DNA from: Sordariomycetes sp. S80-01Y
Taxonomy: Eukaryota > Ascomycota > Sordariomycetes
Direction: 5' to 3'
Length of the DNA: 64,000 nt
Assembly (NCBI GenBank): GCA_037042185.1
Contig: JAXQJY010000032.1
Coordinates: 2,604,001 to 2,668,000 of the forward strand
Made by a program: the position numbers and the translations under genes
Part shown: piece after piece, positions 10,543 through 24,435 of the stretch
Layout: every line of letters starts with the position of its first letter
Numbering within the stretch: position 1 is the first letter of the stretch
Notes under the pieces: generated by a model
The model's database searches: none
Told to the model about the DNA's origin: nothing
The model's input: the letters and a program-made list of their open reading frames with translations, nothing else

Positions 10543-11340
10543 CTACTCTGCCCCCGCGGCATCCTCCCTGCTTACCAGAACCGTCTCGTCTTCCTTCAGC
10601 TTCTCCCCGTAGTCGCCCCAGAGCTGCTCGACCGGCCGGCCAACCAGCTCCGTCCAAAACTTCTTCTCTTCGTACCTCCCAATCCTCAGCTTCTCGTTCA
10701 GCCTTCTCACGGTGCCGTCTCCGAATCTCTGCTCCAGGTATTCGAGGAAGTAGGCTGTCTTCTGGTACCCGGCGTCCCACTTCCCATCCGCCTCCTTCTT
10801 CCAGTGCGGCGGACAGAGGTCGCAGTTCAGACGCACCCAGTCGGCCACTCCTTCAATCAAACCACCGGGACAGGTGGAGTGACCGTTGTACTGGAAGCAG
10901 TGGACGAGTTCGTGCGTGATGACACCGGTGATCTCATCCCTCTGCCGCGCCTCGGGCTTGATGCCGGAGATGTAGCGCAGCGAAAAGTGTATCTCCTTGT
11001 GATCCTTATCCAGCTCGCTCCCCGTGGTGTACGCGACCCCGCCCATGTCCCTCAGTATCAGCGTCACGGACCTGGTCGGCGGCGCCGTTGTGGTGGGCGT
11101 GGAGGGTGACGTGTAGAGCAGACGAAGCACGTTGCGCGTGCATTCTTGGAGGCAAGCCGCCGCCTCAACCGACTTGAGAAAGATGGAGGCGCCGGGGTGG
11201 TTAATGTCGCGGATTTCAAGGCGCAGCTTGGGGAGTGTGAAGGATGAGTTGAGGTCGGCTTTGGAGGGAGGAGTGACGGCGGGTGACATGGCGACGAGAG
11301 GGGTCGACGGGGCGGGCGTCGTCTGTGGTGGAAGTGGCAT
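10543..11340 (-). CDS. BSP (plant basic secretory protein) family zinc metallopeptidase-like protein
   Basis: Single-exon 265-aa protein of the basic secretory protein family (zincin fold). The zinc-binding HELVH motif lies near residue 143, and the following sequence (CFQYNG...CPGGLIEGVADWVR) carries the conserved Glu-Gly and Asp-Trp that mark this family. The C-terminal half, with KTAYFLEYLEQRFG and FWTELVGRPVEQLW, also matches the BSP pattern. Unlike the plant proteins it has no signal peptide: the first ~30 residues are Pro/Thr-rich, so it may be cytosolic or the real start may differ. BSP proteins are predicted peptidases, and direct proof of activity is scarce. It lies beside the amine-catabolism block, but nothing links it to that pathway. 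Confidence 0.87.
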   Translation of the reverse strand: MPLPPQTTPAPSTPLVAMSPAVTPPSKADLNSSFTLPKLRLEIRDINHPGASIFLKSVEAAACLQECTRNVLRLLYTSPSTPTTTAPPTRSVTLILRDMGGVAYTTGSELDKDHKEIHFSLRYISGIKPEARQRDEITGVITHELVHCFQYNGHSTCPGGLIEGVADWVRLNCDLCPPHWKKEADGKWDAGYQKTAYFLEYLEQRFGDGTVRRLNEKLRIGRYEEKKFWTELVGRPVEQLWGDYGEKLKEDETVLVSREDAAGAE

Positions 11341-11814
11341 TGGTGATGGAGGGCGGGTTTTGAGTACGATGGAGTAGGATTGGATTTTCGATCTTGGGTT
11401 TAGGCTGCCGTAGTGAGGGTGAGCTGATCGTGAGTGGAGGGGCCTTGGCGTGAGTGAGGCTCGAGGTCGGTGAGGTGAGATGTTCCGATACAGGCATATA
11501 CAGCCCTCGCATTAGTGCATACACAAATATCATCAGGATTGGAGCACGTCGAAAGAAGTCGAGTGTTCCTTGAATGTGAAAGATGTATTGGAAATGCTAA
11601 GGGGGCAAGCCTTCAATTTTATTCTCTAAACCTGTCGACTTGCTGTATGTCAGCTCTGGCGCTTTATCTGGTCCTTTCAGGGGTAAAGGGGCTAAAGGCG
11701 GGGGTTGAAGCGACATGAAAGGCGTTCTGGCACACTGCCTACAATCAAGGCGAAGGTTAATTATCAAGGGAGCTATGAAATCAAATTATGTATATCGGTA
11801 GCTCATCCAGTGAC
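11341..11814. other. Intergenic region
   Basis: Promoter side of the zincin gene and 3' side of the dimethylglycine-type flavoprotein gene. No other feature was seen. Confidence 0.55.
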
Positions 11815-15388
<3,574 letters not shown>

Positions 15389-16708
15389 TCAAAATGCAAG
15401 CGCCTCCTTGTTGATCTTGCTGCAGCAGTCAATCTTGGAGCAGAAGCCAATGTCCTTCTGAGCCGTGTCGGAGCCCGCGGGAAGCTGTTGTCTAGATGGC
15501 CAGATCTCGTCCCCAGCATCTTGCTCCCGTTTGTGGTGCTCGGTGACGCAGTCGCGGACGCACTTCTGGAAGAACAGGGGGCCCTTCTCCATCTTGGGGT
15601 GGAGCAGGCCGTTTACGAAGACGCCGGCGTTGATGTTCTTCTGGGCGTTGGCGCAGAGGTACTTGTCCTCCGACATGATCCTCTTGTACATGGAGCTGAT
15701 GGTCTCGAAGTCTTCGTCGCTGGAGTTCTTGTTGCGGAAGACCTCGTACTTCATCGTTGACTTGCCCGGGCCGTGGGGGACGAATCTCTGGATGAAGAAG
15801 AAGTGAGGTCTATAAAACGGGTCAGCCTCGTGATCGCATTGCAAGTCAGTCCGTGGTACTTACGAAACATTCATAGACGCGTTTGGGAAGTAGTATGTGC
15901 TCGCAACTCTGAAACCTCGAGCGATCTGCTCTGGCGTTGGGTTGCCGTAGTGGCAGATGGTACCACCCTCGGTCTCGACGTAGTAGGAGCTGAGATCGGC
16001 AATGGATGGGATGTCAGGGTGCGACGTGCCGCAATGGTAGCATTCGTTGTAGTTGTCCGCCAAGATCTTCCAGTTGTAGTCCCCCTCCATCTCCCAAGTG
16101 TGGTCGAACTGATATTGGTCCCAATCGTAGCCCTCGAACCTGGGTTGTGTGTCGATGCCGGCAAAATCGTCTGACCAAGCAATCTCAGGGGTAGGTTTTC
16201 CATCCATGTTCACCCAAATGAATCCCTTGTTGTCGATGTGGAGGTGGATGGGGAGCAGGCTGTTCTTGCTCTTGTCGAAACCTTCGAGGTCTTGGTAGCC
16301 TGGGGCCTTGGCGAGGTTGCCATTCAGGCCGTACGACCAGCCATGGTACTTGCATGCAAACATGAAGCTGTTGCCCTGGTTTTCTGTGACAATAGGGAAA
16401 GCTCGATGTCTGCAGACATTGTGGAAGGCGTGGATCTCTCCTTTTCGATCCTTGACAATGATAAACTCAAAGCCAGCGACCTCGTACCGGAGCCAGTCCC
16501 CGTTGTTGGGCAGCCTTAGGCTGTGTGTAGTTAGAAGCCACTTCTTGGAGAAGATCGCTCGGCGTTCCAGCTCGAACATCTCCTGAGAAGTGTACCATGA
16601 GGCGGGAAGGGCCCTCACGGGCTCATTGTCTTCCTCGGGCTTGTCTGGTCCTTGGCCTTTGGCCAGGCCAAAGTAATTCTTAAGGTATGTTGTCATGATA
16701 AAGATCAA
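15389..16708 (-). CDS. Rieske non-haem iron oxygenase, quaternary-amine (GbcA/CntA/choline monooxygenase) type
   Basis: Predicted oxygenase component that hydroxylates an N-methylated ammonium compound such as glycine betaine, with loss of formaldehyde. Exons are 15864-16708 and 15389-15809 (421 aa). The Rieske cluster ligands are C99-x-H101-x17-C119-x2-H122. The mononuclear iron site reads E222-x2-H225-x4-H230, with Glu where ring-hydroxylating dioxygenases have Asp; bridging Glu is known in the carnitine oxygenase CntA and relatives. Such enzymes need a separate reductase, and none is encoded in the window. The intron (15810-15863) is standard. A second in-frame Met at residue 5 (MTTYLKNYFG) may be the true start. 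No targeting signal is visible. Promoter elements at 16985-17000 and 17018-17032 resemble those of the neighbours. The substrate is inferred; choline, carnitine or other betaines are possible. Confidence 0.92.
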
Positions 16709-16984
16709 ATAAGGTAAAAAGGGGGCTGTGAGGTCTTGCTGTCAAGACTTGGTCTGGGGGTTGTAAGTGAACTCAAGACTCCTACTGAGCTAGACCTGGA
16801 TGTGAAGCTATTATATCTCCTGGCGCCGCCCCTACTATCATCATGATATCAGGCCTGATACAGTCCCTCACGGCTCTTGAGCACTCCCTGCCACCATCAA
16901 TTAGGACTTGTTGATAGACTCCAGTGCCGTCGGCTGTCAGCTGGCAGCTCTATCATGCCCCGAAGCCGACTCCGGTGCCACTGG

Positions 16985-17000
16985 CCGATCACATGACCGG
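16985..17000. promoter_or_regulatory. Shared element CCGATCACATGACCGG
   Basis: This near-palindrome lies about 277-289 bp upstream of the two possible Rieske start codons. It matches the 14537 palindrome (CGGTCACGTGACCG) at most positions and the 18323 site on the opposite strand. Confidence 0.5.
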
Positions 17001-17017
17001 AACCGAAGCTCGGGGAG

Positions 17018-17032
17018 CCGATACGTGCCCGG
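17018..17032. promoter_or_regulatory. Degenerate second copy of the shared element
   Basis: CCGATACGTGCCCGG has the same CCGAT...CCGG frame with one base fewer, 17 bp beyond the first copy. Support is weaker than for the other sites. Confidence 0.3.
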
Positions 17033-18322
17033 TCCAAAGCCTTAGAAAGCTTGATCCTATGGGAACATATGCCGGCTGGAATTCCTGGAGCAGTCGAAGA
17101 ACGCGTCGAGAGGCCGTGTCCTCCCCGGATCGTCCGTCGGTAGGCGTGTCCGGCGTGGGGCGTGCGCGTCACGGATGCCGACACCATGATGTCTGGGTTG
17201 TCACAGGTGTACTGCTTTGGGACTCATACGGGCCGAGATCTGTCATGAAGTAGTCACGGAAATGCAATACAGCTCGCTTGGATGGGACACGTGCCACGAG
17301 AGATTGGGCATCACCGGTGCAGAAGGTCGAGAACGGAGGTGGTACTCCGGGAATGGCTCCGCTGTTGCAGGCAACAAGCTGCCAGTTTCGATTCCAGCGG
17401 TGAAGGTTTGCGAAAGCTGGAAATGCTGCGCAATCCGTTCTAAACTGAGTGCAGTGCTGTTGTGCCCCCCCGGGAGGAACTGGCTAAAAGGGGCAGCGTC
17501 AGCCATCGCAGCCAAGAGAAGGGGCTCTACGGGAGCAAAGCTTAAGACGTCTCCCCATAGCTTGGCAAGCATGCGGAGGTGGTCCCTTGATCGTCCCCAG
17601 CTAAGGCGAGCTCTCCAAGTGGTTCATGTAAACCACGACATAACGGAGAGCCAGAGCTTAATAGCTTAGCTGCATAATGCATACCCGCCGTCCCCTGGAT
17701 GCTGCCGAGGACCGTTTACACGAGAGAACCATGACCATGCCCCCAGAAATCGAAGCCTGGAAACGGGATAGTTCCGTGTTCTGCAAATCATTTAGCCAAA
17801 TTAATTCATGTAAGTCGGGGTCATTCCAAGCGTCCAGCACGCTGGTGGGCGGGGGTACGGACATACTGCTCCTTGAGAGCGCCGTCAGTGTCGGCCGATC
17901 AGGAAAAAGACCGATCCCAGCTTGGACTCATCACGATATGCTCCTCCACACCGTCGCGTATGTAACATTCCAAAACTTGCCAAACGTTGCGGCCTTCGCC
18001 ATCGTCTTCGCGATAATAATGCTTCCCGCCGAAGGTCCTCCGGCATCGGACATCCGCATTGTCATGGTGGCGTCAAGCCGCTGTTCTAGCCTAGCATCAT
18101 CGCTGAACCGGCAATTGGAGCCCCATGCGGGGACACCCATTCGCCTTGGCCTATCTACCAAATTGGGACAGCTGATTGCATACATCGCATTAGCGCAGGT
18201 GAAGCGAAGGTGTGTGTGTCACCTGCAGCTTGATCTACCCCAACCCTTCGATTCCAAAGATAGATCCTCCCTCTTTGCAGAACCTCGACCTGGAGCCTTC
18301 TGTTCCTGAAAGTCCGGCCAGA

Positions 18323-18336
18323 GACCACGTGATCGG
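18323..18336. promoter_or_regulatory. Shared element, GACCACGTGATCGG
   Basis: It lies 257 bp upstream of the FAD-oxidase ATG. Its reverse complement, CCGATCACGTGGTC, agrees with the Rieske site at the first nine bases and with the core of the 14537 palindrome. Confidence 0.5.
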
Positions 18337-18592
18337 CGCTCTAGGTCGTTGGAACCGACCGTCAGTGCTATTCAGCGGCCGTTACGCTCCAGCTAGAGCT
18401 GCTGGCAGATAAGGCATCGGGGTCTTGTGATCATTGGAGGGCCGACGTACGCATCTTCGTGTAAGTCCAGAGCCGCAGGGTCATGCAAGATCTGGACTCA
18501 TCGCATTGGCTCATTTCGTTGTTTTATACAGACCAAAGCTTATGTTGCCCGCAGGACTGATCCCGGATGATACCTTCATCTACAATTTCAAA

Positions 18593-20013
18593 ATGAGCTC
18601 AAGCAAGAAGTCGTATCTCATCGTCGGAGCAGGTGTCTTTGGGGTTTCTACGGCTTACGAGCTCATCAGAAAGTATCCTGATGCTTCCGTGACAATTGTT
18701 GACCGGGATGCTTTCGACGCCGACACCCGCGTGGCCGCTTCATGGGACTGGAACAAAGCCGTCCGTGCCGACTACGATGACCTTCTCTACTGCAAACTGG
18801 CCATTGAGGCTCAGGACGTGTTCAAATCAGATCCCTTGTGGCAGCCATACTTCCACGAGACAGGTGTTTACTGGATCTGTCGAAGCGACTATGCCCACAA
18901 CGTCATTGACAACTACCGGAAGCTGGGGAGGAAGGCTGACATCGTCGCACTTTCAATTGACGAGGCCAAAAAGCTATATGGCGGTCTCTTTGCCAATGCC
19001 GATTACGAGGGCGCGAAGGAAGTGCTAATCAACAAGACGAGCGGCTGGGGCGCAGCTGGAGACTGCCTGCGAGCTGTCACCCGCAGGGCAATCGAGCTGG
19101 GTGTCAGATACGTAACAGCAGAAGTTTCTCATCTGCAGTTTGATCGCCAAGGGGCTTGCGCGGGTGTCAAAACGAGGGACGGGCAGGCTTTGACGGCCTC
19201 GCACACAATACTGTGCGCCGGAGCATACACGGAGAAGCTTCTAGAGTACAGCGCGCAGAGCAGTGGCCTGGACGAGCTTCGAGCTGGTTCAAGAATCGTT
19301 GCAGGAGGTATCACAACGGGAATGGCCCAGCTTGATGATGACACCTTCCCAAAATTTGAGCATATGCCTGTGGGCTTTCAAGGGTATCCCGCAGAAACAG
19401 GTACGTTGTTGCTTAACAGCGAAGTGTTGAAACTCAGCTGAACATCAAAACAGGCCCATTTCTTGGCAGTCTGCCTCCCACCAAAGACAAAGAAATCAAA
19501 TGGTGGGGACCGACCATCTTCAGAAATACCCAGCCTGTGTCTCCTGGCCGGTACATCTCGGCGCCTCCTGAGGAGTCTGACTACGCTCAGTGGAAAGTGT
19601 CTGGCGCGCTTAAGCAAGACATAGAGAAGGCAAAACGCGCCTTCTACGGAAAGACGGGCGACAAGTGGAAGATGACGAAACATAGGATCTGCTGGTGAGT
19701 GTCCTCGGGAATCCCGTGTAGCCGCGGCTGACAGCAACAAAGGGATGCTTTCACAACCAATGGTGATTTCATCATCTCCAAGCATCCAGCCGCGAAAGGC
19801 CTGTACCTGGCCACCTGCGGCTCGTTTCATGGATTCAAGTTCTTCCCTATCTTGGGGAAGTACGTGATCGAGATGCTTGAGGATTCCTTAGCTGCAGATA
19901 TGGCAGAGAGATGGGCTTGGGATAGGGAGCGACCTGATCCAGCACTGAATCCTGAATGGCCCAGAGCAGAAATGAAGGATCTTCAGGACTCAGCGTTATC
20001 TGCTAGACTATGA
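18593..20013 (+). CDS. FAD-dependent amine oxidase of the sarcosine / fructosyl-amine oxidase family
   Basis: Predicted to oxidise a secondary amine such as sarcosine to glycine, formaldehyde and hydrogen peroxide. Exons are 18593-19400, 19454-19694 and 19743-20013 (439 aa). The ADP-binding motif YLIVGAGVFGVST is at the N-terminus. C349 in HRICWD matches the cysteine that holds FAD covalently in this family, and CGSFHGFKFFPILGKY follows as in fungal fructosyl-amine oxidases. The C-terminus is ARL, a good peroxisomal PTS1. The length is nearer to fructosyl-amine or saccharopine oxidases than to bacterial monomeric sarcosine oxidase (about 390 aa), so the substrate is open; the neighbours favour sarcosine. 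The frame extends upstream to 18434, but the Met at 18593 gives the family N-terminus. It is divergent from the Rieske gene and shares the CCGATCAC-type element. Confidence 0.9.
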
Positions 20014-20745
20014 TAGCGTGCAAGCATAATAGCGGCTCTCTAGGACATGATTCAAAGTTATCAACAACTATTTGGCAGTGTATCACCGCAGCATTCAACG
20101 GGCAAGACCGGAACATGTAGAATCAGGGGAGGTTCGTTATGAGTGGGACGAATCGCATTTTTACATGGTTTCAAACACAGAGTGAAAAGGAAAAGACTTT
20201 CTGGTGTTATCTTCACATTGAATAAAGATCTGAGTGAAGCGCAGTGGCATCGTCTTAAACACAAATGAAGGCGTGAGCACTTACATGAGGACTAGCGGCC
20301 GGGGAGCTGCGAGACCCGTGAAGCCGATGGCGGACTTCCTTCAGGCACCGTGCAACTAGAACAATCTAAGCCCAAGGACCGTTATCAGGAGGGTCCGAGC
20401 GCGCCGTTGGAGGAAAAGTCCCGTTGTAAATCGCGATTTGGAGATTGGAGGGAGAGGGCGCGCGTCGGCCGGGCCTTATCTAATGGCTAGCTCGATGTGG
20501 TAACTTACATGTCAGACGCTCCCTGACCCCGCGCACACGGATATGATGGCCGCTCCCCAGGCCAACCAGGCCAGCCAGGCCAACTCACCAGCCACTCTGG
20601 CCATCCATCCCTCCCTCCCATCTTTTTTTCGGTCTGCGTCCGTTGGTCTAGGTGGCGAGAGGGGCATCCGTTACGTATTTATTGGATAGCAGCCCTTCAC
20701 ATCCAGAAGCTGCTTGTTTCTTTCTTCTGTTGGTCAAGACACATA
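20014..20745. other. Intergenic: promoter of the second Zn2Cys6 gene
   Basis: It contains the 3' flank of the FAD oxidase and an AACCAGGCCA-like short repeat near 20560. No copy of the shared pathway element was seen. Confidence 0.5.
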
Positions 20746-23199
20746 ATGACACCCCCGGATGAGGGCAGTGGTGCTCGCGGGAGACGACGCTCCCATCATG
20801 CGTGCCTCACTTGCAGGTGAGTCGATTCAACCTCTGGTTCTGTGTGAAAGTACATCACTGTTGACACAAGACAGGAGGCAGAAGACTCGTTGTCCTGGGG
20901 AGAAGCCAGCTTGCTCAAGCTGTGTACGACTCAGGAAGCAGTGCACCTACGCGCCTTCGTCGAGACCGGCTCAGAGTGATCGATCGGTAAGACCTGGAGT
21001 AAAAGCCTGAGAGAACATCTGTGTAGACGTCGACTGACCTCTGTCAGGAGGAGAGACTTGCTCATCTGGAAGAGAAGTTGGATCGTCTCTTGAGCGGGAG
21101 CTTGTAATGAAACGGGTTCCGACCAACCTACCTTCGGACATTCTGACCCGGTTCTCAGGGCGAGCAATACAGCACGTCAGGACCATACGATCGAAGAGAT
21201 AGCCGATTCGCCGGCCAAGTCATTTTCAACGACACCGCCAGCATACGACTCGAAGTCTGTCGCCAGCAACAACAACGACACCCACCCGACCTCAGCACTC
21301 ACATTCTTCGACAGCGATGACTCCAGCCTGCGGCCAGGGCCATCGGAAATTGCGCGAGGTATCAATCTCTACTTCAAGTACTGTCACAGACAGCCCATCT
21401 GGTGCTTTGAGCGTGACCAAGTTGCAAACTACAACAGGATACCAGAGGAACTAGCCTGCAGCATCCTCGCCTTGACGTCGCGGTTTTCGGAGAGCGGTAA
21501 TCAGATGCAGATCCATGGCGAGAACGCGAAGACGCTCATCATGCTTCGCATTGCAAACGGTTCGGTAGAGATCACGACTATAGAGAGTCTTTGTCTTCTT
21601 TCGTATTCTTCTTTCATTGGTAAGCACACAGCTTGGTACCGTTGTAATTTTGGGCTGACATCGATCAGACGGCAACTTGCACCTCGGCCAGTTCCACCTC
21701 GGTCTGGCTTTCCAACTGTGTCGATCAGCGATGCTTGACCTCGAATCAGCATATGCCGGTAATGATCCCACCACAGAGCGCAAGAAAAGACTGTTTTGGA
21801 GCCTCCAGCTCCTGGAGCAATTCTATGGCCGTCAAACGGGACTCTTGAGCGTCCCAAGCGAGATATGGCGGCCCTCTTACTCCTCCACCAGGGCCAACCA
21901 GACTGAAGTCGATCCCTCTGCACCTCCTCTGCCTCGTGATGAACTGGGCTGCTCCAGCCCCGACGAAGCGGGCGTCTGGAACACGAGCGTTCATCTCGCG
22001 TGGGTCTGGAGCCAAGTACGCAAGTATGTGTCGAACTGCGCCCACAACAGGCTGAAGGAGCCTTGGCGGCACGACTCGTTCTACGCCAAAGTGGTCTCGG
22101 ACTTCATGGAGACTGAGAACCGCATACCGATCTGCCACCGCTACGACACAGCCAAGTTCTACAAGCGGAAGATGGAGGAGCTCAAGATCAACCGCGACTA
22201 CTGGGCGCCGTGGATCAAGGAGCAGTTCACCTACCACGCCATCCACACCGTCATGAACCATCCGTTCCTCTATATTGTCGGAGCGCAGCACAACCCAAAC
22301 TTGGCAATTCCAAATACTTTCTGGAGAAGATCGTCGGAGCTGGCTCTGCTCCACTCGACGTGGATCGTTCGGATGATCGACATGGTGGTGGACAAGCAGA
22401 TGCCGCTGGCCGACCCCTTTTTCGGCCACGCGGCGGCTATTGCAGCGACGGTTCATCTATACTATTGCTGCGCCGCAGCCGCGAGACTAAAGCACAAGTC
22501 GAACACGGATTTTGCGAAATGCAGGAGGTTTCTGAAACAGTTTATCCCTTCGTCTGCAGCTTGTCGCGCTCTGGTGAGTTCCTGTTTGTTTAAGCTGGTC
22601 GGGTTTTCACCATAGCTAACGGATCACAGGATCGAAATCTGGACAAGATGACACAGATGGCAGCTGGACCCGACAGCATGGATGTCGAGGACTGGATGCC
22701 TTCCAAGATCTACCTCAGCGTACCCTTAATGTGGGAGATATTGCAATTCTCCTTTACAGAAGACCCTCAAAATGTGCCCACGGCCGGGCTTCTGGACTCT
22801 TCACTCGCGCCGGCAATTCCCCAAGGTGACTCGGACGGCAACTCGACGCTCGAGATAATCGTCGCAACCTCTCCAGAAATCACCATCAACACGGCCGACG
22901 GCGGGCAAGAAGCTCCGACCAGCACCTTGTCGTACAAAGGGCCCCAGGTACAGACCACCTACAACACCACGAGGGGATCGCCCTGGAACGACTCCGCTCG
23001 GGACGAGCACATGAGAAACGGAGAGCAGACGGACTTTCTGAGCTTCAACTTCACGCCCTGGCTCTACGCAGACTCGGCGCAGTTTGTCGACATGGAGAAC
23101 ATGGGCTACGACGGCTCGCAGAGCTCCATGAGCGAATCCAGGGGTACGGCGTGGTGGGAGGGGGAGAATTTCAGCAACATCATGTTTAACCACTTCTAG
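20746..23199 (+). CDS. Zn2Cys6 fungal-specific transcription factor, candidate pathway regulator
   Basis: Predicted nuclear regulator. Exons: 20746-20816, 20875-20986, 21048-21103, 21159-21619, 21669-22573 and 22630-23199, giving 724 aa. The N-terminal cluster is CLTCRRQKTRCPGEKPACSSC followed by VRLRKQC (C-x2-C-x6-C-x6-C-x2-C-x6-C), split by intron 1. A short coiled-coil-like helix (EERLAHLEEKLDRLLSG) follows, as expected for a dimer. The middle region (about residues 120-480) has the fungal_trans pattern, with YFKYCHRQPIWCFE, a GQFHLGLAFQLCRSA helix and KKRLFWSLQLLEQFYG. The C-terminal ~190 residues are acidic and Ser/Thr-rich, with aromatic residues typical of activation regions. Its position right after the FAD oxidase suggests control of the amine-demethylation genes (inference). 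Most Zn2Cys6 dimers bind CGG triplets, and the shared palindrome has these. Confidence 0.9.
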
Positions 23200-24168
23200 G
23201 ATCTGTATTGAGGGGAACTTGTCAGCATTGCTTCGGGTTCTGTTACGAGACATGGCATAATGAAAAGATCGGAGTTCAACGTCCTCCCTCGTCGTGACCC
23301 CTGTGAACATGGCCGGTATAGGGTGGTTCTCGACAGCCACCGAGTCACAAGGCCTACGCATGACGGCCTGAAATCTGCAGAAGGCATGCGAGAGCTCCCA
23401 AACCGGTCCCCAGTCGGTTGGGGAAGCCCGGAGTATTTGTTATATGTGACATTGACGGGAGGCCGAGGTCGCATCCCGGTGGACGATCACGGCTCACACG
23501 CCGAAGATGACCGACCCGTGGCTTTGACAGTACAGCGCCCCAGGTCTAAACCAACCACGGCGGCCCTTTTGGTGTGGAGACTCGATCTACGTAGGGCGAC
23601 GGGCCTCGACGTTGCAACCGGTGGTCGGACTTACACGATGGTGTTCCGGGGTGCATGTTGCCCAATATTGTAACTACAGCATACTGACCGCCGTGGGCGT
23701 GGGTGGGCTGTTTGGAATGGCGGGGTCCGGTGGACAAAAAGGGTCCCAGGGCGCTATTGCTGGGCTGGAATTAACCTCCAAACCACGACAGATTCAGCAT
23801 GTAGCTCCACCCGAGAGAAAGTGACGCAAGAACAAGTACAAGTAGTGCCGCATGCTGCCCGAGGAGCAGCGTCATTGACTCCGAGGCCTGTTGACCGGAG
23901 AGTTGGTGCCTGCCATTGATCAGGCAGCCTGTACGCAGTAAACACGAAAAATAAAAGAAGCCTGAGCCTAAGCCTGAGCAGCCAATGGTGGAGATCAAAA
24001 GGAGGCCAATTTGCGGTGCCACGGTCGCTGCTTGGCGGGATCCGACTGTGGCTCGGCCCCGCACCGCCGCTATGGCAACTTGGATTGAGGTGCGCCGCAG
24101 TGGCAGTCGCCAGTCGCCAGTCGCGGTGCGATCAATGTTGATCTCCTCTGCGTCAACAGACTCGAACT

Positions 24169-24191
24169 CACCACCACCACCACCACCACCA
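24169..24191. repeat. CAC trinucleotide microsatellite
   Basis: About seven tandem CAC units in the upstream region of stu1. Confidence 0.85.
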
Positions 24192-24339
24192 TCAACGTCT
24201 TTGCGATTGCGCACCGCTGCCTCCGACCACCACCCAAATGCCAGTCCTGTCCGCAGACGCCTGCCATCTCTCCTGTTCCAAGTTAATATCCTGAGACTTG
24301 TTTTCGAGGGACGCGCCTGTCTCTCCACCCGTTCGTCTG

Positions 24340-24356
24340 CCCCCCCCCCCCCCCCC
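24340..24356. repeat. C17 homopolymer tract
   Basis: Seventeen consecutive C bases 80 bp before the stu1 start codon, probably within the transcribed leader. The length may be variable or affected by sequencing error. Confidence 0.85.
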
Positions 24357-24435
24357 TATATCACGCCAGGCGTCCCCTCAACGCCTTCTCGTTTGCGCCC
24401 CGCTGACCTTCTCCGTCGCTTGCAGGTTGCGCTTC

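Larger units (their letters stand above)
16709..18592. promoter_or_regulatory. Large divergent promoter between the Rieske and FAD-oxidase genes
   Basis: This 1.88-kb region separates two divergent pathway genes. It has a TATTATAT stretch about 100 bp from the Rieske start, three copies of a CCGAT..CACRTG-like element and further CCGATC words near 17894 and 17910. An open frame at 17677-18309 lacks any recognisable domain and is not supported as a gene. Confidence 0.55.
23200..24435. other. Intergenic: promoter and leader of stu1
   Basis: It contains a CAC triplet run (24169-24191) and a 17-base C tract (24340-24356), both near the stu1 start. Other ORFs here are short and overlapping. The last ~180 bp are pyrimidine-rich, as expected of a leader. 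Confidence 0.55.

Noticed and set aside
17677-18309. 210-codon open frame in the divergent promoter
   Set aside because: No domain, odd composition, and it sits between two genes whose promoters must be here; likely chance in GC-rich sequence.
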